Positions 8,293 through 17,382 of a DNA stretch of 44,268 nt are shown here, one piece after another (positions within the stretch are counted from its first letter, which is position 1; every line of letters begins with the position of its first letter). The translations under genes and the position numbers were made by a program. The notes under the pieces were generated by a model. It did not search any database. It was not told the DNA's origin and saw only the letters and a program-made list of their open reading frames with translations. This stretch comes from Gloeomargaritaceae cyanobacterium C42_A2020_066 (GTDB lineage: Bacteria > Cyanobacteriota > Cyanobacteriia > Gloeomargaritales > Gloeomargaritaceae): contig JACYLR010000030.1 in NCBI GenBank assembly GCA_015272465.1, forward strand, positions 1 through 44,268, read 5' to 3'.

Positions 8293-9582
8293 ATGCTGAC
8301 TCCTCTGGTCGCATTTATCAGTGGCCTCAGCCTGGGGATCGTGATTTGGTGGAGCCAACGCCTCCATTTCCACCGCCAACTCACCGACGTGCTCAATGCT
8401 CTGCCCATTACGGCGGTGGGCAACTACGCCTCCCTGATTAGTAATTTGCGCCGGGGGGTGCGGCTCAGCAGCCAGCGCCAGTTTGATCTGGAAAGCCAGT
8501 TACAAACCTGGCAGCAACTGATTCAGGTCGCACCGCTGGGCTTCCTATTGGTAGACAGCGAGAATCAACTCCTCGCCTGCAACACCTACGCCCAACACCT
8601 CCTCCACATTCAAAACTGGGGTTTCGGCCGGCCGCGCCTCATGCTAGAGGTGATTCGCTCCTATGAACTGGATCAACTAATTGAACAGACTCGCCGCAGC
8701 TACCAGCCCCAGGAACAGGAATGGCTGTTCTACCCCACCCTCGCTGACCCTGATGCGGCCGGCCGGCCGGCGGCCCTCACCCTCCACGGCTACACCTGGC
8801 CCCTGAACGACGGTCGGGTCGCCATTTTTTTAGAAAACCGTCAACCCGTGATCGAACTTTCTCGCTCCCGGGATCAATGGATGGTAGATCTGGCACATGA
8901 GCTAAAGACACCCCTCACCTCCATTCAACTTGTGGCTGAAGCCCTCCATAGCCGCCTGGATCCCCCCCTCCAAGTTTGGGTTAGTCGTCTGCTCCAAGAA
9001 GTCACCCGACTGATCACCCTAGTGCAGAACTGGCTCGATCTCAGCCAGATGTCAGCCCAGCCCCCCACACCCCTGGCAACCCAACAGCTTGACCTGCCCG
9101 CACTGATTCGCGCCGCCTGGCAAACCCTAGAACCCCAGGCCCGCCAGAAACACATCGCCTTAGCCTATGTCGGCCCAGAAACCCTGGTGACCAGCGGCGA
9201 TGAAATGCGGCTCTACCGGGCCTTTCTCAATCTGCTCGACAATGCCCTCAAGTACAGTCCGCCAGAAGCGTCCATTGAGGTTCATATCACACCCACAGCA
9301 ACTGATGTGCACATCAGCGTCATTGATCATGGCCCTGGGTTTCCAGAAACAGACCTGCCCCATGTCTTTGAGCGTTTCTATCGCGGCCAAACCAATGACC
9401 CAATGCCCTTGAGTCGTAGCAACGGCAGTGGCCTAGGATTAGCCATTGTCGAGCAAATCATCCTTGCTCACCGGGGCATGATTCGGGCCAGCAACCACCC
9501 CAAGACTGGAGGAGCCTGGCTCCAGATCACCCTGCCGGGTCACCTACTACCCACTCCCAACCCCCAGACCACCCCCCCTTAA
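8293..9582 (+). CDS. sphS: Sensor histidine kinase, probable SphS (PhoR-like)
   Basis: A 429-residue membrane-tethered kinase. One N-terminal hydrophobic segment (about residues 3-20) is followed by a PAS-like region (about 75-180). HisKA carries the phosphorylated His202 in DLAHELKTPLTS. The HATPase_c domain has the N-box LLDNALKYSPPEA, G1 DHGPGFPE, F-box FERFYRG and G2 GSGLGLAIVEQI. A short periplasm-free N-terminus with PAS is typical of SphS/PhoR-type phosphate sensors that take their signal from the Pst transporter through PhoU, which is encoded next. It ends in a Pro-rich tail at a TAA after which the frame continues open (see next entry). Confidence 0.85.
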   Translation: MLTPLVAFISGLSLGIVIWWSQRLHFHRQLTDVLNALPITAVGNYASLISNLRRGVRLSSQRQFDLESQLQTWQQLIQVAPLGFLLVDSENQLLACNTYAQHLLHIQNWGFGRPRLMLEVIRSYELDQLIEQTRRSYQPQEQEWLFYPTLADPDAAGRPAALTLHGYTWPLNDGRVAIFLENRQPVIELSRSRDQWMVDLAHELKTPLTSIQLVAEALHSRLDPPLQVWVSRLLQEVTRLITLVQNWLDLSQMSAQPPTPLATQQLDLPALIRAAWQTLEPQARQKHIALAYVGPETLVTSGDEMRLYRAFLNLLDNALKYSPPEASIEVHITPTATDVHISVIDHGPGFPETDLPHVFERFYRGQTNDPMPLSRSNGSGLGLAIVEQIILAHRGMIRASNHPKTGGAWLQITLPGHLLPTPNPQTTPP

Positions 9583-9717
9583 TCTCCTCCGCCCCAGAGC
9601 GTTATTGATACCTCTCCAAGTTCAGAGGCCCCAGTTTCATTGCGATCCCTCGCAGTTGAGGAGCCGGAGTCACCATCACCGTCCTCGTCCTTGCCCGAAC
9701 CACTCACCAGTCTGTGA
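9583..9717 (+). other. In-frame open extension after the sphS stop codon
   Basis: Immediately after the sphS TAA (9580-9582) the same frame is open for 44 codons to TGA 9715-9717, encoding a Ser/Pro/Glu-rich sequence that begins SPPPQSVIDTSPSSEAP. Its composition continues that of the sphS tail (PTPNPQTTPP), so TAA may be a recent single-base change (for instance from CAA) that shortened a disordered tail. Read-through or chance are alternatives. The rest of the gap to phoU (9718-9822) holds TTTAAC and CTTAAC half-sites resembling Pho-box repeats, too weak to call. Confidence 0.4.
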
Positions 9718-9822
9718 TTCATCTCACTGGCGTAATGTATCGGGCATACCATTGCAGGATCAACACCTTCGTTAAGCTAAAGGGGAAAACCACCATCTTT
9801 AACAATCAATCAAGAAACGCCC

Positions 9823-10515
9823 TTGTTCCCCGCCACCCCCTACTCCGAAGCCAGTGTCTTCGTGCGCCAGATGCGCCGATTGGAGCAGGATGTGCTGCGG
9901 ATGGGGGCACTCGTCGAGAACTCCTGCCGCCTCAGCCATCAAGCTCTCTTTGAACACAACCTGGTGGCAGCGGAAGCCATTGCCCCCCTGGACAAGCAAA
10001 TCGACCAGTTTTACCGGCGGATTGAACTCGACTGCATCCAGCTCATAACCCTGCAAGCACCCGTCGCCCAGGATACTCGGCTCCTCGGCGCATACATGCA
10101 GCTCATTCGTGACCTGGAGCGCATTGGGGATTACGCCAAAAACTTGGCGGATATTGCCATTAAGCTTTTCCCCCACCCCCCCCACCCCTGCATGGCCCAG
10201 ATCGAGGTCATGTCCCTCCAAACCCAGACCATGCTTGCCACCAGCCTCGTGGCCCTTGTCGATCTGGATGCCGAGGTGGGGCGGCGCATCAAGCAAATGG
10301 ACTGCGCCGTGGATGCCGGGTACGCAGCCGTTTATGACATCCTGGCCCAAACGCCTTTAGTCTGCACTAACCCCAGTTCTGCCCCAAGTTCCCATCAGAC
10401 CCTTGAGCCATTCATTCTCCTTGCCCTCGCCATCCGCCACTTGGAGCGCATGGCCGACCACGCCACAAACATTGGGCAACGGGTGGCCTTTATCGTGACG
10501 GGGCAGCGCGGCTGA
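9823..10515 (+). CDS. phoU: Phosphate signalling regulator PhoU
   Basis: PhoU couples the Pst phosphate transporter to the SphS/PhoR kinase and holds the Pho response off when phosphate is ample. The 230-residue product has the all-helical two-repeat fold, with metal-binding-type motifs LDKQIDQFYRRIE and LIRDLERIGDYAKNLADIA in the first half and LAIRHLERMADHATNIGQRV in the second. A Pro/His-rich insert (FPHPPHPC) lies in between. The start is uncertain: TTG 9823 gives the length expected from homologues (QMRRLEQDVLRMGALVE near residue 16), while GTG 9862 and ATG 9871 are later alternatives. Lying just after sphR-sphS, it completes a phosphate-sensing cassette. Confidence 0.9.
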   Translation: MFPATPYSEASVFVRQMRRLEQDVLRMGALVENSCRLSHQALFEHNLVAAEAIAPLDKQIDQFYRRIELDCIQLITLQAPVAQDTRLLGAYMQLIRDLERIGDYAKNLADIAIKLFPHPPHPCMAQIEVMSLQTQTMLATSLVALVDLDAEVGRRIKQMDCAVDAGYAAVYDILAQTPLVCTNPSSAPSSHQTLEPFILLALAIRHLERMADHATNIGQRVAFIVTGQRG

Positions 10516-10571
10516 ACTAAGGGGCTGGGGTAAAGCGTGTACAATCGACTCGCTCCCGTTCCCGACCTGCC

Positions 10572-13500
10572 ATGCCTCGGCGTCAAGACCTGCACAAAAT
10601 ATTGCTCATCGGTTCAGGGCCTATCGTGATTGGCCAAGCCTGTGAGTTTGACTATTCGGGCACCCAGGCTTGTAAGGCGCTCCGGGAAGAGGGCTATGAG
10701 GTCATTCTGGTCAACTCCAATCCGGCGACGATCATGACGGATCCGGAAATCGCCGACCGTACTTACATCGAACCCCTAACGGTTGAGATGGTCAGCCGGA
10801 TTATTGCCCAGGAACGCCCCGACGCCCTGCTGCCAACTATGGGTGGTCAAACCGCCCTCAATCTAGCGGTGAATTTGTCAAAAGCCGGCGTTCTGGAGCG
10901 CTACGGGGTTGAGTTAATCGGGGCTAAGCTCCCAGCGATAGAAACGGCTGAGGATCGCAAGCTGTTTAAGGAGGCAATGGAGCGGATTGGGGTGGGCGTC
11001 TGTCCATCGGGTCTAGCCCACACCTTAGACGAAGCCCTCCAAGTCGGCCAGCAGATCGGCAGTTACCCCCTTATTATTCGGCCGGCCTTCACCTTGGGGG
11101 GAACAGGGGGTGGGATCGCCTATAACCAGGAGGAATTTGAAGCTCTGGCCCGGTCTGGATTGGATGCCAGCCCCGTGTCCCAGATTTTGGTGGAGCAATC
11201 CCTCCTAGGCTGGAAGGAATACGAATTGGAGGTGATGCGGGATCTAAAGGACAACGTGGTCATTATTTGCTCCATTGAAAACCTAGATCCCATGGGGGTG
11301 CACACGGGTGACTCCATCACCGTAGCTCCTGCCCTAACCCTCACGGACAAGGAGTACCAGCGCCTCCGGGATTGCGCCATCAAAATCATTCGGGAAATTG
11401 GCGTCGAAACCGGGGGTTCTAACATCCAGTTTGCGGTCAACCCCGTGGATGGCCAAGTGATTGTCATCGAGATGAACCCACGGGTGTCCCGCAGTTCGGC
11501 ACTTGCATCCAAGGCAACCGGGTTTCCAATTGCCAAAATCGCCGCCAAGCTGGCTGTGGGCTACACGCTGCCCGAAATACCCAATGACATCACCCGGCAA
11601 ACTCCTGCCTGCTTCGAGCCCAGTATTGACTACGTGGTCACCAAGATTCCCCGCTTTGCCTTCGAGAAGTTCCCTGGCTCATCCCCCACCCTGACAACTC
11701 AAATGAAGTCCGTAGGGGAAGCAATGGCCATGGGTCGCACCTTCCAGGAGTCGTTCCAAAAAGCCATTCGCTCTCTGGAAACGGGACGTGCCGGTTGGGG
11801 CTGTGACCGCCAGGAGGTCTTACCGAGTTTGGAGCAGGTGCGGGCAGGACTACGCACCCCCAACCCGGAGCGGATCTTTGCCATCCGCCACGCCCTCCTC
11901 CTGGGTATGGGAACCGAGGAAATCCATGAGCTGACGGGGATTGACCCCTGGTTCCTCCACCAGTTTGAAGAACTCCTCGCCACCGAGAAGTTCTTGCGGA
12001 TCACACCCCTAGAGACAATCACGGCCGCCCAGATGCAGCGGATCAAGCAGCGGGGATTCAGTGATCGGCAAATTGCGGTGGCGTGCAAATGCACTGAAGG
12101 TGAGGTGCGCTCCCATCGCCAAACCCTAGGTGTGACGCCCGTCTACAAAACCGTGGACACCTGCGCCGCTGAGTTTGAAGCCTACACGCCCTACTACTAC
12201 TCCACCTACGAATTGGAAACGGAAGTCAAACCCTCAGATCGCCCCAAGGTGGTCATCCTGGGGGGCGGCCCCAACCGCATTGGCCAGGGGATCGAGTTTG
12301 ACTATTGCTGCTGTCATGCGGCCTTTGCCCTGAGTGCGGCGGGTTTTGAAACGATCATGGTCAATTCCAACCCCGAAACGGTGTCCACAGACTACGACAC
12401 TAGTGACCGGCTCTATTTTGAACCCCTGACCCTGGAGGATGTCACCCACATTCTGGAGGTGGAAAAGCCAGTCGGGGTGATCGTCCAATTTGGCGGCCAA
12501 ACCCCCCTCAAGTTGGCGATGCCCCTGCAAGCATATTTGAACGAACGAGGTGAGCAGTTACCCACTCGTATCTGGGGCACATCTCCCGATGCCATCGATC
12601 AGGCGGAGGATCGGGAACGGTTTGAGGCCATCTTGCGGGAACTGGGGATGGCACAGCCGCCCAATGGCCTAGCTCGCACCCAGTCAGAAGCCCTGAGGAT
12701 CGCTCAGCGGGTCGGCTATCCGGTGGTGGTACGCCCTAGTTACGTGCTGGGGGGCCGAGCCATGGAAATTGTCTACTCGGACGCCGACCTGGAACGCTAC
12801 ATGGCAACAGCGGTGCAGGTCGAACCTGATCACCCAATTTTGGTGGACAAGTTCCTGGAAAATGCTGTGGAAGTGGATGTGGACGCCCTGGGTGATCAGA
12901 CAGGCCAGGTGGTCATTGGCGGCATTCTGGAGCACATTGAGCAGGCCGGGATACATTCCGGGGATTCCGCTTGTGTGCTGCCCCCGTTTTCACTGCCGGC
13001 AGACATTCTCGACACCATTCGGGACTGGACACTCAAGCTGGCGAGGCGGCTGAAGGTAGTGGGGTTGATGAATGTCCAGTTCGCAGTACAGGGACAGCAG
13101 GTATACATCCTGGAGGCCAATCCGCGGGCATCCCGGACTGTACCGTTCATCGCTAAGGCCACCGGCCGGCCGCTGGCCAAGATTGCCGCCCGGCTGATGG
13201 CAGGCGAGAGCCTAGCAAACCTGGGGATCACGGGGGAGATTACACCGCCCTATGTCTGCGTCAAGGAAGTGGTGTTGCCCTTCGAGAAGTTTCCGGGTGC
13301 AGACACCCTATTGGGACCGGAGATGCGCTCCACAGGGGAGGTGATGGGCATCGACCAAGACTTTGGCCGCGCCTTCGCCAAAGCACAACTTGCCGCCGGC
13401 CAACAATTGCCCCGCCAAGGCACGGTCTTTATCTCTGTTAATCAGCGGGATAAGGAGGCGGTAGTGCCCATTGCCCAAAGCCTTCTGGATTTAGGGTTTA

Positions 13501-13820
13501 CGCTGGTGGCGACCCAGGGCACACGGGTGGCGCTGCTTGCCGAGGGCTTACCCGTGGAAAAGATTTGGAAACTTCACGAAGGCCGCCCCCATGTCCTGGA
13601 CTGGATTAAAAACGGTCAAATTCAGTTGATCATCAACACCCCTTCGGGTGAGGAGGCCCAAACCGATGCCCAACTGATCCGCCGCACAGCCCTAGCCTAC
13701 AAGATTCCTTTGGTGACGACCCTGGCGGGGGCACGCGCCACACTGTCGGCCATCCAAGCCTTGCAGTCTCAGGAATTGGGTGCCCAGGCGATTCAGCACT
13801 ATTACCCTCAACCCACTTAG
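10572..13820 (+). CDS. carB: Carbamoyl-phosphate synthase large subunit
   Basis: CarB makes carbamoyl phosphate from bicarbonate, ATP and ammonia passed from CarA, feeding arginine and pyrimidine synthesis. The 1082-residue length is normal. The duplicated ATP-grasp halves begin at [22 protein letters not shown] and, near residue 555, at [22 protein letters not shown]. Both contain PxxxxxGG substrate loops ([12 protein letters not shown] and [11 protein letters not shown]) and catalytic [18 protein letters not shown] / [18 protein letters not shown]. The C-terminal MGS-like allosteric domain runs from about residue 935. ATG 10572 starts in [10 protein letters not shown] -10-like TACAAT lies 27 bases upstream. 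GGCCGGCC is unusually sparse here (two copies in 3.2 kb). Confidence 0.98.
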   Translation: MPRRQDLHKILLIGSGPIVIGQACEFDYSGTQACKALREEGYEVILVNSNPATIMTDPEIADRTYIEPLTVEMVSRIIAQERPDALLPTMGGQTALNLAVNLSKAGVLERYGVELIGAKLPAIETAEDRKLFKEAMERIGVGVCPSGLAHTLDEALQVGQQIGSYPLIIRPAFTLGGTGGGIAYNQEEFEALARSGLDASPVSQILVEQSLLGWKEYELEVMRDLKDNVVIICSIENLDPMGVHTGDSITVAPALTLTDKEYQRLRDCAIKIIREIGVETGGSNIQFAVNPVDGQVIVIEMNPRVSRSSALASKATGFPIAKIAAKLAVGYTLPEIPNDITRQTPACFEPSIDYVVTKIPRFAFEKFPGSSPTLTTQMKSVGEAMAMGRTFQESFQKAIRSLETGRAGWGCDRQEVLPSLEQVRAGLRTPNPERIFAIRHALLLGMGTEEIHELTGIDPWFLHQFEELLATEKFLRITPLETITAAQMQRIKQRGFSDRQIAVACKCTEGEVRSHRQTLGVTPVYKTVDTCAAEFEAYTPYYYSTYELETEVKPSDRPKVVILGGGPNRIGQGIEFDYCCCHAAFALSAAGFETIMVNSNPETVSTDYDTSDRLYFEPLTLEDVTHILEVEKPVGVIVQFGGQTPLKLAMPLQAYLNERGEQLPTRIWGTSPDAIDQAEDRERFEAILRELGMAQPPNGLARTQSEALRIAQRVGYPVVVRPSYVLGGRAMEIVYSDADLERYMATAVQVEPDHPILVDKFLENAVEVDVDALGDQTGQVVIGGILEHIEQAGIHSGDSACVLPPFSLPADILDTIRDWTLKLARRLKVVGLMNVQFAVQGQQVYILEANPRASRTVPFIAKATGRPLAKIAARLMAGESLANLGITGEITPPYVCVKEVVLPFEKFPGADTLLGPEMRSTGEVMGIDQDFGRAFAKAQLAAGQQLPRQGTVFISVNQRDKEAVVPIAQSLLDLGFTLVATQGTRVALLAEGLPVEKIWKLHEGRPHVLDWIKNGQIQLIINTPSGEEAQTDAQLIRRTALAYKIPLVTTLAGARATLSAIQALQSQELGAQAIQHYYPQPT

Positions 13821-13943
13821 TAGGGGAACTGACGCCCCCCAGGGTAGCTCCCCACGTGTGAGTTCGTGAGCCAAGCCCAATGGCCCGTTTCCCCTGCGGC
13901 CCCTCCCCCCTTTGGCAGAGGCCCGGTTGGGGTGAGTGGACTG

Positions 13944-14789
13944 TCAAACTACACTGGCGACTGCCGCGCTGATCTGATGCCGCAGATGCTCCACGGAGTC
14001 GGGCCAACCAATTAAAATCGTCTGCCGATGGGCAAGGCTGGTAAGATCCACATCCTCTGGGCGGAAACCCAAGGAACGCCCCTCCAGGTCACAGCACACC
14101 AGTCCGGCTGCCTGGGCTAGAGCGATGGGGCCGGCCGTATCCCAAACCTTGACCCGGCGGTTGAGGTAAACATAGGCCGCCGCTCGTCCCTGCACCACCT
14201 CCAGCACCTTGAGGCCAAAACTACCCAGGGAGGTAAAATCGACCCCCGGCAGAGACTCCACCAGGGCTGCTCCAAATCGCTTGCGGTCTTTATAACCAAT
14301 TGCTAATGCCAACGCCGCTACATCCGGTCGCTGGGGTTTGAGTTCGGTCACCCGTCCCCCCTGGGCCAGATACAGCCCCCACCCCGGCCCCCCAAAATAG
14401 AAGCGATCCAGCACTGGAGCATAAACCCAACCGGCTTGGGGCACGTAGTTCTCCAAAAGACCCACCATCAGGGCATAGTGCGGCCGGCCGTGAATAAAGT
14501 CATCCGTGCCATCAATGGGATCGATACACCAAAGGCGGCCAGCCTCTTCGGCATAGATCGCCCTAGATGCCGCATCTTCCTCAGTCACCAACGCTTCACC
14601 AGGGAAAATGGCCCGGAACTGCTCCGCCAGATAAGCGTCCAAAGCCCGATCAACCGTGGTGACAAAATCCCCGGGACCTTTCTCATCCACCTGAAACCCC
14701 GCTACCCCCAGACTCTGGGCTTGACGGCCGGCCATGTACAGCCGTTGGCGAACGTAGACCTCCTGGTCGGGCGTAATCGGCAGGGGCAT
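13944..14789 (-). CDS. Inositol monophosphatase family protein (CysQ/SuhB-like)
   Basis: A 281-residue Mg-dependent, lithium-sensitive-type phosphatase. It has the metal site TEED (VTEEDAA), the family signature WCIDPIDGTDDFIHGRPHYAL and the C-terminal VWDTAGPIALAQAAG. Candidate activities are inositol-1-phosphatase and 3'(2'),5'-bisphosphate nucleotidase (CysQ), which recycles PAP from sulfate assimilation; motifs do not decide between them. I prefer ATG 14789 (MPLPITPDQE); the ORF-track TTG at 14798 falls inside the preceding terminator hairpin tail. No clear ribosome site is visible. It is convergent with carB across 123 bp in which I see no gene or clean terminator. Confidence 0.87.
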   Translation of the reverse strand: MPLPITPDQEVYVRQRLYMAGRQAQSLGVAGFQVDEKGPGDFVTTVDRALDAYLAEQFRAIFPGEALVTEEDAASRAIYAEEAGRLWCIDPIDGTDDFIHGRPHYALMVGLLENYVPQAGWVYAPVLDRFYFGGPGWGLYLAQGGRVTELKPQRPDVAALALAIGYKDRKRFGAALVESLPGVDFTSLGSFGLKVLEVVQGRAAAYVYLNRRVKVWDTAGPIALAQAAGLVCCDLEGRSLGFRPEDVDLTSLAHRQTILIGWPDSVEHLRHQISAAVASVV

Positions 14790-14796
14790 AGGCCAC

Positions 14797-14830
14797 AAAA
14801 AAGCGGGTCAGCCTCTACAGGTTAACCCGC
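14797..14830 (-). terminator. Intrinsic terminator of ycf35
   Basis: On the minus strand GCGGGT ... ACCCGC form a stem whose interior also pairs (CCT-GTAG-AGG), followed at once by TTTTTT. It lies 24 bases after the ycf35 stop and so should end the RHH-ycf46-ycf35 transcript, leaving the phosphatase gene to use its own promoter or read-through. Confidence 0.8.
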
Positions 14831-14854
14831 CACCCAAGGGAACGCGCAGACTCG

Positions 14855-15208
14855 TTACTTTTGGACGACCAGCTTGACGTTGGCGTTTTGCAGGCCGGGC
14901 CGCTTCACTTCCGCCAGGGTCTTGTTGACCGCATATTTTTGGTTGATGGAGTTGATCAGCTCGGTTTGGTTGTACTTCTTAGCCACACCCCACAGATCCG
15001 CGATCAGGTCAAAGCTACCATCGCCATTGCGGGACCAGCCCAAGTCGTACTCACCCTCCAGAACCGCCACGATATCGGCCCGCAGCCGCTGGCCATTGTA
15101 GCCCCGCACATCGGCCTGGGTCTTCACCGACAGACCCAGATCCCGCAGCGAGGACTTGAGGACTTCGGCGTCAGAGATTTTGGTGCGCAGGGTGCTGAAG
15201 TGAGACAT
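14855..15208 (-). CDS. ycf35: Ycf35 family protein (DUF1257)
   Basis: A 117-residue soluble protein nearly identical in pattern to Ycf35 proteins of cyanobacteria and red-algal plastids: MSHFSTLRTKISDAEVLKSS at the start, then VRGYNGQ, EGEYDLGWSRNGDGSFDLIADLWG and the closing LAEVKRPGLQNANVKLV. Function is unknown in the literature I know. The ORF track starts 33 codons too early; ATG 15208 lies behind AGGAGG with good spacing. It is the last gene after ycf46, 106 bp downstream of its stop, and ends at a strong terminator. The gap 15209-15314 contains nothing further that I can name. Confidence 0.93.
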   Translation of the reverse strand: MSHFSTLRTKISDAEVLKSSLRDLGLSVKTQADVRGYNGQRLRADIVAVLEGEYDLGWSRNGDGSFDLIADLWGVAKKYNQTELINSINQKYAVNKTLAEVKRPGLQNANVKLVVQK

Positions 15209-15314
15209 GGGGATTTCCTCCTGGGAATCGATACAGAGAAACAACACGTTGTCGAGAAACTGCCAACCCCAAGGGCTGACCTTCCGGCCTAGGTCTCCCC
15301 AGGCCAAAAGCCTG

Positions 15315-16829
15315 TTAAAACTCCATCCGCTGATACTCAGCTACGGAGGAGGCTGCCGGACGGGCACGCTGTTTGGCCCAGTCACGCAAGGCAGAAACTT
15401 GTTCGGTCATGGTGCGGGACAGGGGCAAGGTGGACTTGATCGCCGCAATAATGTCCAACTGCGTGAACTCCCGCTCCTGGGCAAAGGCGTCGTACATAGC
15501 TGCAACCACTGCCTGCTCGATCTCTGCCCCCGAGAAGCCATCGGAAATCTTGGCCAACTGATCCAGATCAAAGCGATCAACTTGGGGCCGACGGCGAGTC
15601 AGGTGAATGCGGAAAATATCCTGGCGCTCCTCCTGATTGGGGAGATCCACGAAGAAAATCTCATCGAAGCGGCCCTTGCGAAGAAACTCACCCGGCAGTC
15701 GATCGACCCGGTTGGCGGTGGCGATCACAAACACAGGGGAGGTTTTCTCCTGCATCCAAGTCAGGAAAGAGCCAAAGATGCGGCTGGAGGTACCTCCATC
15801 CGAGTCAGCCGACCCAGAGCTACCCGCAAAGGCCTTGTCGAGTTCATCAATGAACAGGATGGCGGGCGAAATGGACTCCGCCGTTTTCAGGGCGTTGCGT
15901 AGGTTGGCCTCCGAGCGACCCACCATGGAGCCGTCGTAGACCCGCCCCATATCGAGCCGCAACAGGGGCAACCCCCACAGACGGGCTGAAGTTTTGGCAA
16001 TCAGGGACTTACCGCAACCAGGCACCCCCAGAATCAGCAAACCCTTGGGCTGGGGCAGGCCATACTGGCGAGCGCGCTCGGTAAACGCGTTAGAGCGCTG
16101 CCGCAACCAGTGCTTTAACTCCTCCAATCCCCCAATCCAGTCCAGGGTGGCATCCTCTTCGATATATTCCAAGATGCCGTTGCGGCGGATCAGTTGCTTC
16201 TTCTCCGAGAGGATGATGTCCACCTCGGCTTCCGTAAGGCGGCCGGCCACCACCTGTGCCCGCCGGAACACCTTTTCGGCTTCATCGCGGGTCAACCCTA
16301 GGGCAGCCGACAATAACTTTTCTCGGCCATGCCGGTCTAGACGATTGGCGCGGCCAGTGCCCAAACGCTGATTGAGGACTTCCTCCAGCTCACCACTGGT
16401 CGGGAGAGGGAAGTCGAGCACCACCACCTCTTTTTCCAGTTCAATAGGCACTTGCTGCACCGGCGACATCAGAATGATGGTCTTGCGGTTGCCCTTGAAG
16501 CTCGCAATCGCGTCCCGAATCCAGCGGTTGACCCCCGGTGAGTCGATGAAAGGGTGCAAGTCTTTAAAAATGTAAATCCCCGGCTCTTTCTGGCGTACAA
16601 CCCAGTCGATGGCCGTTTCTGGCGAGACTGTATTGTGGTGCGAACCGGTGGTGCGGGGATGACCATATTCCACCATGCCGTGGGTCATCGTCCACACGTA
16701 GAGGCGTTGGAGAGGGGTAGACTGCTGGGCTAGAACGGCCACCGCTTGCTCAGCCCGCTCCTCCTCGGAGGTCACCAGGTAAATGAGAGGGTACTGGGCA
16801 CGAAGCAGGACGCTAAGCTCTTCACGCAT
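15315..16829 (-). CDS. ycf46: Ycf46 family AAA ATPase
   Basis: A 504-residue AAA+ protein of the Ycf46 family, found in cyanobacteria and some algal plastids; mutants in the literature are linked to inorganic-carbon/photosynthesis regulation, though the role is unsettled. The N-terminal half (REELSVLLRAQYPLIYLVTSEEERAEQAV) is the family-specific domain. The C-terminal AAA module has Walker A GVPGCGKSLIAKT, Walker B ILFIDELDKA, sensor 1 VIATANRVDRLP and an arginine-finger-like LRKGRFDE. I choose ATG 16829, where homologues begin, over the TTG at 16862. It lies 52 bases after the ribbon-helix-helix gene and probably shares its promoter. Confidence 0.93.
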   Translation of the reverse strand: MREELSVLLRAQYPLIYLVTSEEERAEQAVAVLAQQSTPLQRLYVWTMTHGMVEYGHPRTTGSHHNTVSPETAIDWVVRQKEPGIYIFKDLHPFIDSPGVNRWIRDAIASFKGNRKTIILMSPVQQVPIELEKEVVVLDFPLPTSGELEEVLNQRLGTGRANRLDRHGREKLLSAALGLTRDEAEKVFRRAQVVAGRLTEAEVDIILSEKKQLIRRNGILEYIEEDATLDWIGGLEELKHWLRQRSNAFTERARQYGLPQPKGLLILGVPGCGKSLIAKTSARLWGLPLLRLDMGRVYDGSMVGRSEANLRNALKTAESISPAILFIDELDKAFAGSSGSADSDGGTSSRIFGSFLTWMQEKTSPVFVIATANRVDRLPGEFLRKGRFDEIFFVDLPNQEERQDIFRIHLTRRRPQVDRFDLDQLAKISDGFSGAEIEQAVVAAMYDAFAQEREFTQLDIIAAIKSTLPLSRTMTEQVSALRDWAKQRARPAASSVAEYQRMEF

Positions 16830-16881
16830 GGCCGGGGCCGGGGAGGGGGAATGTCGTAGCAATTAGGCGCAGGTGTGGCAG

Positions 16882-17202
16882 TTAACAGGTGACGAGTTGT
16901 TCGCTCCGCTCTGGAATGGGCAAGGTCAAATCCTCATCAATCACAGGGGCAAACTTGGTCTTCAGCGAGCGTAAATCACCGTGGCTAAGAATTACAGGGG
17001 CGTCGCACTCGGGGCAGTGGTGGACACGATAATCCGACTTACGCTCTTCCATCTCTAGGACAACTTCCGGGTGGGCGAGGAAAAACTCGATCGCCCGCTG
17101 GGTAAGGGCGGATTGGGTTAGCCCATCAACGACCGACCGGATTTTGAGTTGCCGATGTAACTCAGGCGTCAGATAAACCGTGAACTTGTGCTTGTCCGAC
17201 AT
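16882..17202 (-). CDS. Ribbon-helix-helix-like small protein with C-terminal CPEC
   Basis: A 106-residue protein. The first 45 residues, KFTVYLTPELHRQLKIRSVV followed by LTQSALTQRAIEFFL, look like a ribbon-helix-helix DNA-binding domain of the CopG/Arc type (one strand and two helices). The second half has a single HHCPECDAP motif that could bind metal with the neighbouring histidines or through a dimer; no second CxxC is present. It begins with ATG 17202 downstream of a near-consensus promoter and is the first gene of a likely operon with ycf46 and ycf35, so it may autoregulate that unit. I do not know an experimental function. Confidence 0.75.
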   Translation of the reverse strand: MSDKHKFTVYLTPELHRQLKIRSVVDGLTQSALTQRAIEFFLAHPEVVLEMEERKSDYRVHHCPECDAPVILSHGDLRSLKTKFAPVIDEDLTLPIPERSEQLVTC

Positions 17203-17237
17203 AGGGTTGGCTTGGCGTTAGACCCGGGTATGGTGCC

Positions 17238-17266
17238 ACTATAGGGGCTGTTTCCAAGGCTGTCAA
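17238..17266 (-). promoter_or_regulatory. Near-perfect sigma70 promoter of the RHH-ycf46-ycf35 unit
   Basis: Minus strand: TTGACA (17261-17266), exactly 17 bases, then TATAGT (17238-17243), 35 bases before the ATG of the ribbon-helix-helix gene. This is the best promoter match in the window. The remaining 17267-17382 toward hflX has no comparable plus-strand promoter. Confidence 0.8.
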
Positions 17267-17382
17267 GCTGTCATGCCAGCATGTCGTCATCATCTTTACA
17301 TTTCTTTACAAAGAGGCCGACGTTCGGGGGCGGTCGCCTTAGGATGTGAAAATTGGGCATGTCAAGTTGAGGGCACTTCAGA

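Noticed and set aside
9718-9822. Pho boxes upstream of phoU
   Set aside because: Only scattered CTTAAC/TTTAAC half-sites in opposite orientations; cyanobacterial Pho boxes need regularly spaced direct repeats.
13821-13943. Terminator between carB and the phosphatase gene
   Set aside because: Several G and C runs could pair, but none forms a clean stem followed by T residues on either strand.
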